Origin: Stercorarius parasiticus
Lineage: Eukaryota; Chordata; Aves; Charadriiformes; Stercorariidae
Length of the DNA: 64,000 nt
Direction: 5' to 3'
NCBI GenBank assembly: GCA_013396915.1
Contig: VWZL01003416.1
Location: 173,477-237,476 of the forward strand
Under the pieces are notes generated by a model that was not told the origin of the DNA, searched no databases, and saw only the letters and a list, made by a program, of their open reading frames with translations. Positions 12,782 through 25,850 of this stretch are shown here, one piece after another; the first letter of the stretch is position 1, and each line of letters begins with the position of its first letter. The translations under genes and the position numbers were made by a program.

Positions 12782-15700
12782 GTACGCTTCTTCAAGAGTT
12801 AAAACGTATATAAAAGCAATAGCAAAAGCGATGCATACAGACTCGGCCGAGCTGTGCAAATTCTCTCCCTTTGTGAGAGAGAGAGGAGTCACCTTCTTAG
12901 GTGACGCCTTAAGTTCTAGTGTGACCGTCAGAAGGGGTAGGAGACCAGTGGAAGTGAGAAAAGGAGCTGCTGTAGCAATAAAATATGCTGTTGATCCTTG
13001 GTATCTTCCCAGCAGAAATCCTGCAGCGTATCAAGAACTGGGGGGTTTCGTTTGTTTCCAAGAGTAAATGTGATTTAATTATCTATCTATGGAAAAAATG
13101 AAACCAGGCTTTTCACAAAGCTGTTAGGTTTTGGAGCTCTTGAACAGCTACTGCTCCTCTCTGTAAATAGCCGCTTCAGATTACCGGGTTGGTTGTGTTC
13201 CTTCCATCTTCTGCAAAGCTTAGTCTCTTTCTGAAGTAAGGAAGAAAAAAAGAAAAAGGGGGGGAAAAAAAGGTTGATGCAAGGCAGAATAACCGTGAAC
13301 AAGACAATAAATCCATTAATTTCACCACTTTGAGACCTAGATTAGACCCAAAGCTTCATTAAGAGTATACAAAGTATTTCAAATATCCTCAATCAATAGC
13401 ATAAGAACTTTTGATGCATGTATTTTGGCATCTGGTTAAGCAGAAAATAGATGATGTCCTGGAATTCCTTCCCCTCCCCAGGAAACATGTGAGCTTGTGT
13501 AATTCTGAAAAATTGTGGATGGCGTCATACTTAAATCCCACAAAATACTGCAATCGCTCTGTGGTATTTTAACTTCTGAACAGAGTGAAAACATGCCTCG
13601 AGTACGGGAGACGCTGTTCGCCAGCGGAGGAGAGAGGGCAGGACGCAGGGTGGTCCAGCTTCGTCCTCCTCCTCCTCCAGCATCCCGCGGTGGGTGGTTG
13701 GGCTGCGCTTTGAGGCAGCATTTGCAGGGCTGATTAATACTCCTCCTGCCCTCACCTAATTTAATAAATTGGCCGATATCATACAGAGAAATTTTTTTTT
13801 TTAAAAGATTTACCCTTCCTTTGAAATAACTTTAACCCCTTCTTTTCATTAATGCGGTTATACCTCTCAGCCCCTGTGCTGAGATAAATGGTGGGTATGT
13901 TTGAAACACTTTCCAAACCAGAATCGTGAAATCTTCCAGTTGTATCTCTGTCTGACCCCAGTTCCTCCTTAATGCTTTTTTTGCGGCACCATAATAATTT
14001 CACTAAAGAAGCCTTTAAGTAATTTCTTAACCAAAAAAAACCAACCCAACCAACCCTCTTCTGAAGAAATTTTCCAAGGAGATGGAAATATGTTGGAAGG
14101 TTTCAGGGGAGAACTCCGTATTCAGTGCTTTTCGGCAGCAGAATGTGTGTTCTGCTGTGTGACCAGCGAGGCTCTTGCCTTTCAGATGGCTTCATATGAA
14201 ACAGTAGTTGAAAGTGTGTAGTAATCAAATTAGTTCTTACTGTAGTAAATGTCCCTGCCTTATTTGCTCTTGCTTTTGTCTGTTGCCTCATAGTTAAAAA
14301 CTCTATTTTATGATAAACAACGAGAACACAACGTCGATTTAGAATGGCAAGGGAAAGGCCATGAAGCAAATTAATGCACTCTGAGATAGGAATCAAAAGA
14401 TACTTAATTTTTTTTGTTTTGTTTGATTTGTCCCCAAAGTGTACATCTAAGAGTCAGGCAGAAAGCAGATACCCCTGTGGAGAAGTAACGGTGCCTATTT
14501 AAAAAAAAAAGGCCTGACAACTTTTTTTCCCGCTTTATTATGCCAAGCCTGTTGGAGCTGCGAGTACGAGACCTAAATATTACATTAGTTATCTAGTGAT
14601 TGCAAACCTGGATTAAAATGATGCTTCGTTACCTCTTTGGTATTGTGAAAATGGTCAGCCAAAAAATTGGCCGGAGGTTGTGTGCCCTGCCAGCCCAGCT
14701 CCACTGGAAGCAGCAGAAAAATAGGTAGACTATTTCTGTTAGTAGTTGTGACTAGAAGCTGGGATGGTTGGTGTTAAGGATGTTCCCAATGATGAGGCTT
14801 AGGCAGGGTGGGAAAAAATCTGGGGAAATAATAGAGAAACACACACCGCCAGTTCAGATCTTTCATGCTATGGTTTTACTTTCAAAGACTGGTGAAACAC
14901 AGCCAGTTATCCTGCATTTCCTTCTCAGCGGACCAACCCCTGTGCACCTCTGGCAGATATGAACTGTCAGGTCAGAGTTCACGTCTCCGCAATTGTTTGT
15001 TGGCTAAGGGTTAGTTAAATATGAAAGGGAGAAAAAGTTCCTTGCTCTGCTCTTGGTGGACAATGTTCCTACTGTGACAGTTAGCTGTGGAAGGTGGCAT
15101 GGTAGAGAAATTTGTATTAAATGCTTGCAAAGTCAACAATTTTGGTTTCAAATGTTGCATGTTAAAGGAGAAGGAGGGAGCAGCTCCTATGACTTGTAGG
15201 GCACAAGCTGTTAATGCCCATTCCGATTGCAAGCTCTGGATGGAGCTGCTTCCCTGCCGCACAAGTCCTGTGGGGCAGGCGGGGACCATGCTCTCCTCTG
15301 GGATGTCCACCAGAGGCTACATGGCCTTGGGGTCTGTGGCCCAGTGCCTTCTCCTGGCTCCCAGAGCGCACTGGCTCCCTGATGTTAGCCTAATCTGAAG
15401 ATTAAAGATCATGATTTGGATGCCAAGCTATTAAATTTGGGGACATCTTCATGGATTGTTGTTTCTGCTTTTCACAGTGTATGTTTGGGAGGAGGGAAGT
15501 AGGATTTGGGGTGTTCTAGTGAGGAGAACTGGAACAATGGAAATATAAAAAAGCACGATCGTGAACTTGTTTGCCTAGGGCTATTGGCTGAGGGCTGCTC
15601 TCCCTGAAATAAATCTGGAGCAGTTCCACTGGAGTTTGAGGAATTACTTGTGTAGTTGGACGTGGAAATTTGGCATGAAACTCCACTTTTGATTTTTTTC

Positions 15701-18700
15701 AATACTTTTTTTATCAGAGTTGTTAATATGTGGTCTCTGCCACAGATATTTTAAGGCTGAAGGACTAATTTGCTGGTTGGAGCATGAAGTATCCATAGAA
15801 CTGATAAGATTCCTTTTGTCAGGAGGTAACGCTGGGGTCATGTAGCCTGAGCTATGCAGCCCAAGCCGTGGTGCTGCAGTTCCTGCATCAAGCATATAGC
15901 ATTTGACAGAACTGGAGCGTAACTTCTAGAAAGAGGAAGGTCTTTAAACGACAGTTAAAATGGTAGAAAATCCATCACGTCCTTGGGAATCAGGGTCATC
16001 TTGGTTTTGGGTACATCCTGTACACTGAGGGGTGTTCTCCAAAACCGTGTTTGGCTAGCATCAGCTTTTAGCCACAGATTCTTTGTTTTCATATGGTTTA
16101 CAGCTCGCAGAGCTTCTCCATGTGTTTTGTAGGCTGCGATCGATGGAGGCATCCTTTAACAGGATGATCCTCCCCAACGCTCTGAACACAAGGAAGGTCG
16201 TGCGGATCTCATGCTCACATGGAGCAAGCTATAAAGGGACGATCCTTTTAAGTTCGTGAGCTTTGGTCCTGAAGATCTGTATCATTCTAGATTTAAAACA
16301 CTCCACCATCCTTACCAGCATTATACATGTTCATCTGTCTGTTTTCCAGGTTCAAGGTACAGATTTAATACAGGTGTTAGTACGTGATGGATGGCAAAGA
16401 TAGTGATGCAGACTTGACAGGGCTGGCATGGACTTGGATTGGCATCCTTAATTTATTAAGTCAATAAATAAAATGTTGACATCCAAGTTCCTCGTGGATG
16501 AGCTCATTCTGTACTGTTTTCTGGTACAGATTGATTTATGAATGAAGTTTCAAATTAGTTGATGAATTCCCAAAGTATTGGTCGTGGTCCACCCGGTGGT
16601 CATGCTCCAGATGTCCTTGCTGAATCTAGCACGCTAAGCTTAAGTGAAATAAGAAAAATTCTTTGAAATCAAGTGGAAATTAATTCTGTATTACCATATT
16701 AACACCCATTCAGTAAATGCGTGTTACAGAATGAGAGTGATTCTGTTCCTTTAACTGGAACTCACAAAATATAGGCAGAGTTTACCTGTGCAAAATGACC
16801 ATGTCTGTCTTTTTCCTGGGGGTGTAGCCTTAAATTTCGATGGAGAAAAATAAGAGAAAGTGGGGTAGTGATGTACTTTGAATATGTGAGTTATCTCTAG
16901 TTAGATTGAGTTTCCATTGTTACAGTGATATCTTTAATGTAAAGCAAGTAACATTTAAAATGTTATTCTCAAAATGTGGCAACCGATGGGGGAGGCAATT
17001 TTATTGTGTTTCAGGTAATGTTCATCCAGGTTCTCCTGAAAGATCATCTACCTACCTCACTCAGCAATTAAGCTCCCTAAAATATGGAAAAACCCACACA
17101 GAACTATGCTATAATAATATTGTTATTGAGGCGGCACGCCAATTACACCAGCGCGCGCAAAAAATAACAGCAAAAGACAACTTACCTAGTAACTGTTTGA
17201 AAAACACAAAATAATGAAAGTTTAGCTCTAGGTGCCAAATGACCGGAGATAATTTGTTTTCTGTAAATATAAACTGCTAAAATTAGCAATAGCAATTACT
17301 TCTAATATTCCAGTTGCATCTGGAGACCTCAACGGGGATTAGGGTTTCGTTGCTTCCGGGCGCTGGAGTAGAGACATTTAGCAGACAGCGTATTTCCTGA
17401 TGAATTTATGATCTTCACGACAATCGGTTTTAAGCAGATAGAAAGAATTGGGGATTTCTTCTCCAAATAGCGAAGTTTAATCTCTCTGCTACGTTAATGG
17501 ATCAAACCTAATTTCCTCTTCGAACTAAATTCCATCTTTCTGATGAATTGGAAGAGCCTCATCTCCCAGAGTGGCCCTGCTGTGACCTACCCACTGCGAG
17601 TTTTACAAATCAAGATGTATTTACAGTCTTAACCTGCACTGGTTTTAGAGCTACCTGATGCAGAGAATATATAATACATTGGATTACCAAATTTATGATC
17701 TGTTAAGGACAGAATATCATATTTAAAGATGGTATGTGCACCTTCAGAAATTTACATATAAATCCATAATTCCTAGTTTAGGGAGAAAATGCCCTGTAGG
17801 ATAGGGAAATAAAGTATTTTTTTGCAAGGTCCCCTGTGTTTCTGCGTTTATTGGGAACACATGCACATGAAGTAAGAAGAATGCTGTCAGCATTTGTGGC
17901 CTGGGAGGAAACAAATACAACGTATTAATATTAGTCTCTTAGCTTTTTGGTGAAAGTCGTTGGGAAGGCTGGCTCATCCCCTGATCTCTGGCTTTTCTCT
18001 CACCACTGTTGGTGGTTTATGGTTTCATCTAGCAGGATAATTTCATCCCAAAGGTCTTTGGAGGACTCTTCCTCCCGGCTCCCCAGAAGATAGTTCAGGG
18101 AGAGAAATCCAAATAATTTTAAATACGAGTTTACATTGCGTGCTGCTACAGAGTACAAGCTTTCTGTCTAAATCTGGTTTTTAACATATGCATCTTTGAC
18201 TAGGGCACAAAATACAGGTGTAGTCTGGTTTAGATGCAAAGATAAGAGCTTATACCCACCTGGAAGACTAAAGTTAAAGTTGTCTTTGAGGGCTTGGACC
18301 AGTTAAAGCCATGGGTGAAGACTTTCCGCATCAAGATGTAGAAACTTGCTATCTCAAATTAGAGCATGATCCAAGTCTAAGAGAGTTAAGTCCATCATTT
18401 CTGTACACAGTTCTGAATAAGTACTTCTCTGTGCGCCAAATGGAAAAGGATTTTCCTCTTCTCTGGCTTTTGGAGTGTGGGTTTCAGAGCTGGCGCCAGG
18501 ATAAGAGATGCTGTGGAGGTCGAGTAGAACCAGTAGCAGAGATGGGAGGCCTGAAAATGCAGCAGTGACACCAGTCTAAATCTCTAAAAGTCTAAATCTC
18601 CGAGGTTCAGCCCTCTTCTGAGGACTCGGTAAATTCAAAATTTAAAGCTAGCAGATGACAAATTGCTAGCTGAGGTTGTAAATTTAGAGGTTAGGATCAA

Positions 18701-19009
18701 GTATGTGAAGCTAAACTATTTCTGTTCTGGTTATTCAGCACAGCATTTTTTTAAGGTAAAATGTCAATTACAAGTGAGTGAATTAACTTTCTATAGCAAA
18801 TGTTCTTCTGTAGGAGGCCAACCAACCCACAGAAATTGTCCGTGTCTGTGGTCGCAGCCCGTAGCTGACAGGCGTAAATTCATATACCCTTAGGATGCAG
18901 ATGGCCTAAGGAAGGAATTGGGTCTGCTAACACTAGTTAAATTTTACCCGGTGATAACTTGCGGAGCTGATGCCTGGGGCACGGCTCATGTTTGGTGGAG
19001 GCTGTGGGC

Positions 19010-19179
19010 ATTTTCCCAGAGAGGGGGTGGAGGCCCTATCCCTGGAGACATTCGAGGCCAGGCTCGATGAGGCTCTGAGCAACCTGATCTGGTTGAAGAT
19101 GTCCCTGCTGACTGCAGGGGGGTTGGACTAGATGGCCTTTAGAGGTCCCTTCCAACCCACTACATTCTGTGATTCTATG
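19010..19179 (+). mobile_element. CR1 LINE fragment, 3' end (+ orientation)
   Basis: Reads gggggtggaggccctatccc, then the gagacattcgaggccaggct module, and ends with agaggtcccttccaaccc followed by tctgtgattctat. It is 5'-truncated like most avian CR1 copies. Its closest relative in this window is the copy ending at 54702, which shares the ctggttgaagatgtccctgc segment. Confidence 0.95.
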
Positions 19180-19248
19180 GCCTCTCAGACAGGGCTTGGT
19201 CCACTGCAGCAAGGTCAGAAGAAGCAACCGTGTGCCCATGCTGTTGCT

Positions 19249-19313
19249 TCACTTCAGGGTATATCAGCATAAACCAATTTTTCTTTGTGGTTTATGCTGA
19301 TACTGTGAAGTGA
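19249..19313. repeat. Compact inverted repeat / hairpin
   Basis: The arm tatcagcataaacca (19262-19276) is the exact reverse complement of tggtttatgctgata (19288-19302), with an 11-base T-rich loop. The pairing resumes after a small internal loop: tcacttca (19249-19256) with tgaagtga (19306-19313). That gives about 23 paired bases in a 65-nt foldback. It could be a pre-miRNA-like hairpin, a tiny MITE or a chance palindrome; I cannot tell from sequence alone. It starts 70 bp after a CR1 3' end. Confidence 0.85.
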
Positions 19314-20470
19314 CACGAGTCGCTGGAACTGGATCCATAGCAGGGTCTTCTGCTGATGCTCCTGTGGGGGTAGATAACTCTTGCTGATGTTGGTGGTCAT
19401 CAGCTGAGAGTGGCAGCATCTTATGGCAGGTACCCTTGATGCACATTGACTTATCTCATACGACACCTTCATCACCTGTATTATTCCACCAGTGTGTCAT
19501 TAGTCTGTTAGAAAAAGATTAGACTTTTAACATCCTGTTTGTTGTATGAAACCAAATTACGCTGCCTTTGTGCTTTTCTACCTTGTGCACCTCAAGGTAC
19601 AGAATCAAAGGGATAGTAATTGTTCATACGCGGTTGTATTTTTGAGTTCCAGAAATGGCAGAAGTTTTTTTTGAGTAAGCTTCAAGAAAAGCTTGGCTCC
19701 GAAGTCTGGATTGAAATTTGGCTGGTTGACTGTTCTCCAGAAATACAGCTCTGGAAAAATTATAAGCTGAAAAACTTTTTTTCAGCCTAAGCACATTTCC
19801 ACCTTCCTACATCTGTTTTTACATGCTTTGACTATGGCATCTGGGGCCAAGTTATGCATATTCCAGAGTTGATTTGCCTGGATGTATAGACCAGCTCTGC
19901 AGCAGGAAAAAAACCCTTTTGCCCTATGATTTGTCTTGAACAGATACCTGTTGTGAACAGAGCGATTCTTCTGAAAATGTGTATCAACACAAGGGGTTCC
20001 TGCAGAGTTCCCATCTCTGTGCACACACGCAGCTTCTCCACAAGAGCAGTGCCAGCTGATTTCCAAGCGTTAACTGACTCCGTACTAACTCAGAGCGCTG
20101 TCAAAATCAGTGGTAGAAATTTTATGGGCAGAACGTGAGGTTTGGTCCCAATGAGTACTCTTATTTTGGTGCCTTGTGTTCCTTTTTCTATTGTTTCACT
20201 CCCTAAATACAGGTTATTTATTTTGTCTCCTAGCCACATAGTTATCACCAGCAGCAGCGAGTCTCCCAGTGATTAGTGTGGCTATCCGAGTCTCCAAGAA
20301 AAGCCACATCACCACTATGATGACTTCTGCTGATAGTAATTTTAGAAACGTGTTTATGGATAAGCCTGAGGACCCACCATTTTCTAATGGGAGAACAAAC
20401 CGTAAACAGTGCTGGTTTAAAAATATGTTTGGTTCAGATAATGTGCTCATTTCCCTGCCTTCCCTTCCAG

Positions 20471-20714
20471 GTGATAGAAGACAACACCGGCGTTCGGAGG
20501 GTGGTGGTTACCCCCCAGTCTCCAGAGTGTTACCCTCCTAGCTATCCTTCGGCCATCTCGCCAACCCATCACTTACCTCCATACCTGACGCACCATCCCC
20601 ATTTTATTCACAACTCTCATACAGCTTTTTATCCTCCTGTCACTGGACCTGGGGACATGCCACCACAGTTTTTCCCACAGCATCATCTTCCCCCCACAAT
20701 ATATGGAGAACAAG
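20471..20714 (+). CDS. FNDC3B: FNDC3B coding exon (visible exon 2): Pro/His-rich region
   Basis: A 244-bp exon (acceptor cttccag, donor caag|gtgagc) in phase 0 at its start, ending one base into a Glu codon. It encodes 81 residues beginning VIEDNTGVRRVVVTPQSPEC, then a tyrosine/proline/histidine-rich stretch (PPSYPSAISPTHHLPPYL, HHPHFIHNSHTAFYPP, GDMPPQFFPQHHLPP) ending TIYGEQ. The VIEDxxGVRRVVV block is shared by the FNDC3 family, while the following stretch is distinctive of FNDC3B and separates it from FNDC3A. The region is low in hydrophobic core residues and probably disordered; proline-rich sequence suggests protein-binding, which is inference. If the donor were skipped, translation would continue 31 codons into the intron before a stop. 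Confidence 0.97.
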
Positions 20715-21590
20715 GTGAGCTGGAAGGAAGATACTGGTGTTTCACACCTCTGTTCAGCAAATTTTTGGGACAAGTGAAACCAAGAGTGGAAAGAAGTTAA
20801 TTGGAGAACTTGTAGAGTGGTTTTACCCACATGGTTGGAGCCTCCTTCTTTAACATCCAGAGCAGGAAAGCGTTGGGGAGTGCAGCCATCCGGAGTGCAG
20901 CAATGCGGGACAATCCTGTGTCACAACACTAGGTCGCAGAAACAAAATAAATTTTAACTCAATTTGTAAATACAGTGGGAAAAAATGCCTCATCCTGTGC
21001 TCCGAACTAGGGACGTGAGTCATGCTGATTGCCCTTGCTGTGTCACGATGAGGCATTGTACAGAAAACCAAGAGACAAAATGTGTCAGTCCTGGCTTGGG
21101 AACGAGGATGGATACGGAGGGCTGGATCCGAGCAGGGCTTGCCGCAGTCGTTTCCAGTGGGAAAAGCTGGATACCGCTTCCTGTTGGCCATGATGTACTT
21201 TCTGCCCCCCGGCCGCTCATGGCCACAGTGGTTTTCCAAGAAATAACAGGCATTTTCTGTTTGTTATTCTGGTTGAGGCTTGCAGTAAGTCACTGAAAAG
21301 CATTGTCCGATACCAAAGGGTAGCATGGCAACCCTAATCAGGCCATGAGTAAATAATTGCAAGAAAAGGAGTGAAAGGGGCATATTTTTGTCTGAACTGT
21401 GCCCTGTTGTTTCTCTGCCACCCTGGAGAGAAATCTTTGTGTAATCTGAAAGAGGGCGTTCACCAAAAAAGTAATTGGCAAAGCTGCTTGAGATGCTTAA
21501 CATGGAAATCAGTTCAGGATTCATGGGTTTACATTAGTGCTGAACTGCCTGCAGTTAAGAGCCTTTCTAATGAATATGTTTAAGCCATAC

Positions 21591-21688
21591 CACCAGAAGT
21601 GAGGTTCCGTCACCAGAAGTGAGGTTCCGTCACCAGAAGTGAGGTTCCGTCACCAGAAGTGAGGTTCCGTCACCAGAAGTGAGGTTCC
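21591..21688. repeat. 20-bp minisatellite, about 4.9 copies
   Basis: The unit caccagaagtgaggttccgt is repeated without a mismatch four times from 21591 to 21670. A fifth copy, caccagaagtgaggttcc, is truncated at 21688. Identity between units implies recent expansion, so the copy number is probably polymorphic. Confidence 0.98.
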
Positions 21689-22321
21689 TCCGGAGTGGGA
21701 AGGAAGAGGCAGAAAGAGAGGAGGAGGGATATCTATTGATGCTACCCCTTGAAGGTTCTGTTGACCAACAGACCTCGTTTTCTAATGAGGAATGGACCCC
21801 TTACAGCTGACGTTTAGCTTCATTATACTGGGAAAGGAGGAAGCGGGAAGCTCAGGAAACCGGTAGGACCGTGTAGGCTGCCGGCGCAGGACAGCCTGTC
21901 AGATTGCTTGACAAAGTCTTGCGTGCAAACACGGTACCGTGCCAAGTGAACACAGAGCTGCTAGTTAAGTAGCTCATCAATATTTCCATAGCCGCGAGAT
22001 ACCAAGAAGCCGATTCAACTTATAAAATAAAATACTCCTTGATTGCTTTACTAGGATGGCCCTATACCTGTAACACTAAAATTCTATGAAAATAATTGAA
22101 GTGGTGAATATTGTACTGATGAGTATCAGTCCACTGTTGCCCATTTGCCATACAATGACTTATAAAAAAAAATGGCATTTATTTGTAGCATGCTGTTTTT
22201 AGGCAGTTGGTTGCTGGGAGCACGCAAATACGATCACGTAGCTAGGTAAGGAAAGATGAAGGCCAAGACTCACTAAAATAGCGAAGGAAAAATCTGGGTA
22301 GTTGAAACAACTTGGAAAACT

Positions 22322-22382
22322 ATAAGCGCATATATAATTATATATATGCGTATATAAGTGCATATAAATAATTATAATTACA
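22322..22382. repeat. A+T-rich palindromic repeat
   Basis: cgcatatata (22327-22336) is the perfect reverse complement of tatatatgcg (22341-22350), separated by atta. Further related units (gcgtatataagtgcatata, attataatta) follow to about 22382. It is a cruciform-capable simple repeat. Confidence 0.85.
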
Positions 22383-23334
22383 GTATACATGGCAATCTCA
22401 ATTTACAAAGCTTCCAACAGGGTGCTTGTTTGCTTCAGAAGTTTCTACGATAACTTCAGAACGGATGTAGAAAAAAATAGGAAGAATATATCGGGCATCA
22501 ATTGTTAACTTTGCTGACAAAGGTAAAATTGTTGTTTTGGGCACGAATTTGTTCAAGCTTCAGACTGAAAGCGGAGCATAAAAAGGAGGACTGAACTATA
22601 GAGACAGGCCGAAAATGTTCCAGTTCCTGCAAGCTGACCTGCCTTAGGTTAGAGAGAGTCATTTGTGGAGAGAGGAAAGGGGAGGATTGTATTTACTGAA
22701 GTCTATCTGAAGTGTACATATGATATTGATGATGTTTCCCGAGCTTTTTTTTAGACAGTTTTATTTACTCAGAGCTTCCACTTCGTGCTGCACTTCTCTC
22801 CCTAGGCAGGCGCAGTTGACACGATTGTAAAATCTATTTATACTGGGATATTAAATTACACGTAATCAGTGATGGCAGCTTGAAACCAGGGCATCTCAGC
22901 TTATTCTGTCCAGTCAGGCCCTGGGGAAGAAACTGCTAAATTGCTGCGAACTCATGAAGGCTTTTTCCTAAATATCGGTCTCCCTGGGTTTTTCCTTGAA
23001 ATCTGCGTCCCCGAAAAACAAAGACTGAAAAGGAGAGGAAAAATGTGGCCCTAATTACTGTATTTTTCTTGTTCATACGGGCTCATCCGAAGAGTTACAA
23101 AATCTCAAAGAGCAAAGGAGCACACTTAATATAATACCAAAAATTGATCAGTCCTGCAGAAAAGCTTTTTCAAGGAAAAAAAAAAAAACAAACCACCCTT
23201 GGTTTGTTGTAAAATCCATCTCCAAGAAAATCTGGCACCGTTTCGTTTAGAGGTGGTCAGGAATTTGGTTTTCTGAAAAAAATGTCAGTGATTTTGTTGT
23301 TCTGTGTTAACCTGGGTGAATCCTTCCGTTTCAG

Positions 23335-23625
23335 AAATCATACCACTATACGGGATGTCCAGCTATATTACCAGGGAAGACCAGTACAGCAAACCACAGC
23401 ACAAAAAACTCAAAGACAGGCAGATCGATCGCCAAAACCGTCTGAACAGTCCACCTTCCTCCATCTACAAAAGCCATATAGGCAGCTGCGCAACCGTATA
23501 TAATGGTTATGCGAAGAGCCACAATGGGGCAAGCAGCGGCGGCGGCGGCGGGGGGGCTCCGGCCGTGAAGAAGCCGGAGCGCAGAGCCAGAAGCAGCCCA
23601 AAGTCAAATGAACAAGACCCACACG
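23335..23625 (+). CDS. FNDC3B: FNDC3B coding exon (visible exon 3): basic low-complexity linker with Gly6 tract
   Basis: A 291-bp exon (acceptor tttcag, donor cacg|gtaaag), starting with the last two bases of a Glu codon and ending one base into another Glu codon. It encodes IIPLYGMSSYITREDQYSKP, then a strongly basic segment (HKKLKDRQIDRQNRLNSPPS), a short variable segment with YNGYAKSHNGASS, six consecutive glycines encoded at 23538-23555 (four GGC and two GGG codons), and a second basic/serine-rich segment (KKPERRARSSPKSNEQDPH). No folded domain is evident. It links the proline-rich N-terminus to the first FN3 domain. The serines next to prolines are plausible phosphosites, which is inference. 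The GC-rich repeat is likely to vary in length among birds. Confidence 0.97.
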
Positions 23626-25850
23626 GTAAAGACGGTTTTATTTATTTTTAATTCCTTTTTATTGCACCTTTCCGGCTTACGACGGCCTGTATATGGAGGT
23701 AGTGACTATGCCAAAAAACACTACCACCCACGCATAAAGACAGTGTTAATACAGTGTGAACTTAAATATAAACGTTGAGCTTGCTATACCCTATTTGTTT
23801 TGTAAGACGACCCAGTTGCCTCCCTATCTTTGACGGCTACTCCCTGGTAGACGCAGCATCATTCTCTTTTTATCTGTTGGAAACAGAAATGCATTTGATA
23901 GGCAAGTTCTTGGGTTTATTTTGCTTTTCAGACAGGGATCTTGACACTTCACAAAAATCCTTGCGGATAATTGAGCTATAACCAAAATGTGACTACTAGG
24001 TAGCACTACATTGGATCTCCCAGGTGAATGTAGTAAACTTACTGAAACATTTAGAGATGATTGCTGAAAAAACAAGTTTGCTTATATGAAAGTAAGATTA
24101 ATTAACATGGAAGAAATTTGAGGAGAAAACGCTTAGTCTCAGCCGTTGGAATTAGTGGTTAAACAAATCTTGTAACTTTGAAAATAATGTTCCTCAACGT
24201 TTTTGTGGGCTTATCATTAAGAAATTGAAAGTTGACAGTAAAACATGAGGTCATTCGTCTCATCAACTCTCATTTATCACAAGCCATTCTACATATAGCC
24301 ATTTCTACCTAAATTTACCTTAATAACTTGTTATAATCTATTATACCTTTCTGCTGATCTGGTCTCTGCCTGTATCTTTGCTGATTGCAACAACTGCAGG
24401 AGGCTGAACAAAGTTTTCTGTAGTAAGCTTATATCCACGTGGTCTAGGATATTTATAATGTAGCGCACTTTGAAATCTCCCATGTGAATTTATGCATACA
24501 ACGTAGTTTTTCCATTATCTCTATATTGCGTGTATTTATTTGCCCCTGTACTTTTACTTTTGTGAGACAAAACTGAAATAAATACTCATGAGAAGTGACT
24601 GAACTGATTGCCAAAAGGGAAAAAAGTGCTGCTGGCTTGGTAAGGAATGAGGATTTGCAGCTGTGCTTCGGGGTCTTTAGAATTAGCAAGGACCTGTAGT
24701 TGGGAATGCTTTAATCCGAGAAAATGAATCACTGCATTAGACTTCCCAACTATTTCTTGTCAATCAGCTTATACGACCTTTAATATTCTTATTTATGGGG
24801 TTTGTCATGGCGGATTTGTAATGGCTCCCACCAAAACAACGCCCTACAATAAGTTTCCACTTGATATTTATAAGCTTCTAATCATATCTGCTGCTTTATA
24901 TTTACCTTCTCTGTTTCTTCTTGAATTATTTGGGGATTTTATTGCCTGATACCTGACTAATGTGGCCATATAGGTAACTGGGGTGAGAGTTAAAAGCAAT
25001 CTGGGAACGCTTGATAATTTTGATTCATGCTGCTAAAATGACAGAATAGAATGCTAAAATGTTTAGAATAGCCAAGAAAAAGAATGTGTCAGAAACAACA
25101 AGCAGTAAAGCAGTTTCAACTTGCACGTTTTGTGGATGTGTATCGATTCAAGCCTGCTAATAGTTAAAAATCTGATGATGCTGTGTGGCTGCTTCCAAAA
25201 TTGCAGAATAGCCTGGAAAAACTATAAAAATATCTATATAATACGTAGAGAATACGAGTCTTTATTTAGAAAACCACTTAGCCAAAAAAACTCTTAAGAG
25301 ACAAGTAGGAATGTATGAAGTTAGCGTAAAACTTAAGAGTAAGGTGAGGGAGAACTGGAGCTGGTGGGTTTGTTTGCATGAATTTCTTAATCGCGATGGT
25401 GATGTGTTTTATAGCCTGTCATTTCTTATCTGGTTGGGGGCAGGGATGTTGTGCAACGGTGGCCGGTGCGCTTATTTTGGGCGTTTGGCTGTCGGAGCAA
25501 TCCAGGGAGCGGGGCTTTGGGAGCCCTGTACGCTGCTGGAGTTGACACTTGCACAGCCAAAATCCCAGTTGTTTTTCCTTAGGGACTGGGCTTTTCGGAA
25601 GCAGAGCACTGGCGGCACTGGGAGCGTGGGTAGGAGCTCGCTGCTGGCATGTCCAGCCGCTCCGAAGCTGATGCTTTGAGAGGCGATTTGAGCCTGTTTT
25701 AATCGGTAGAGGAATGTGATCTGCATGGTGGCATTTGTGATGGGGAAGTGGAAGACAGACGTTTCTGTTCTTGGATCTGCTACCCCTGTGTTTAAGTAAA
25801 TGCTTGTCCTGCTCCTTGGTGCTTGGTAGTAATTTCTTTGAGGGGTGTGA

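Larger units (their letters stand above)
12782..20470 (+). other. FNDC3B intron (7.7 kb)
   Basis: GT at 12782-12783 and AG at 20469-20470, preceded by tgccttcccttccag. It contains one CR1 copy (19010-19179), the inverted repeat at 19249-19313, and a stretch around 16906-17214 with an unusually long open frame and a local cluster of CG dinucleotides. No other gene was recognised. Confidence 0.93.
20715..23334 (+). other. FNDC3B intron (2.6 kb)
   Basis: Bounded by gtgagc and tccgtttcag. It holds a 20-bp minisatellite (21591-21688), an A+T-rich palindrome (22327-22350) and an A12 run near 23178. No CR1 copy and no extra exon were recognised. Confidence 0.93.
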
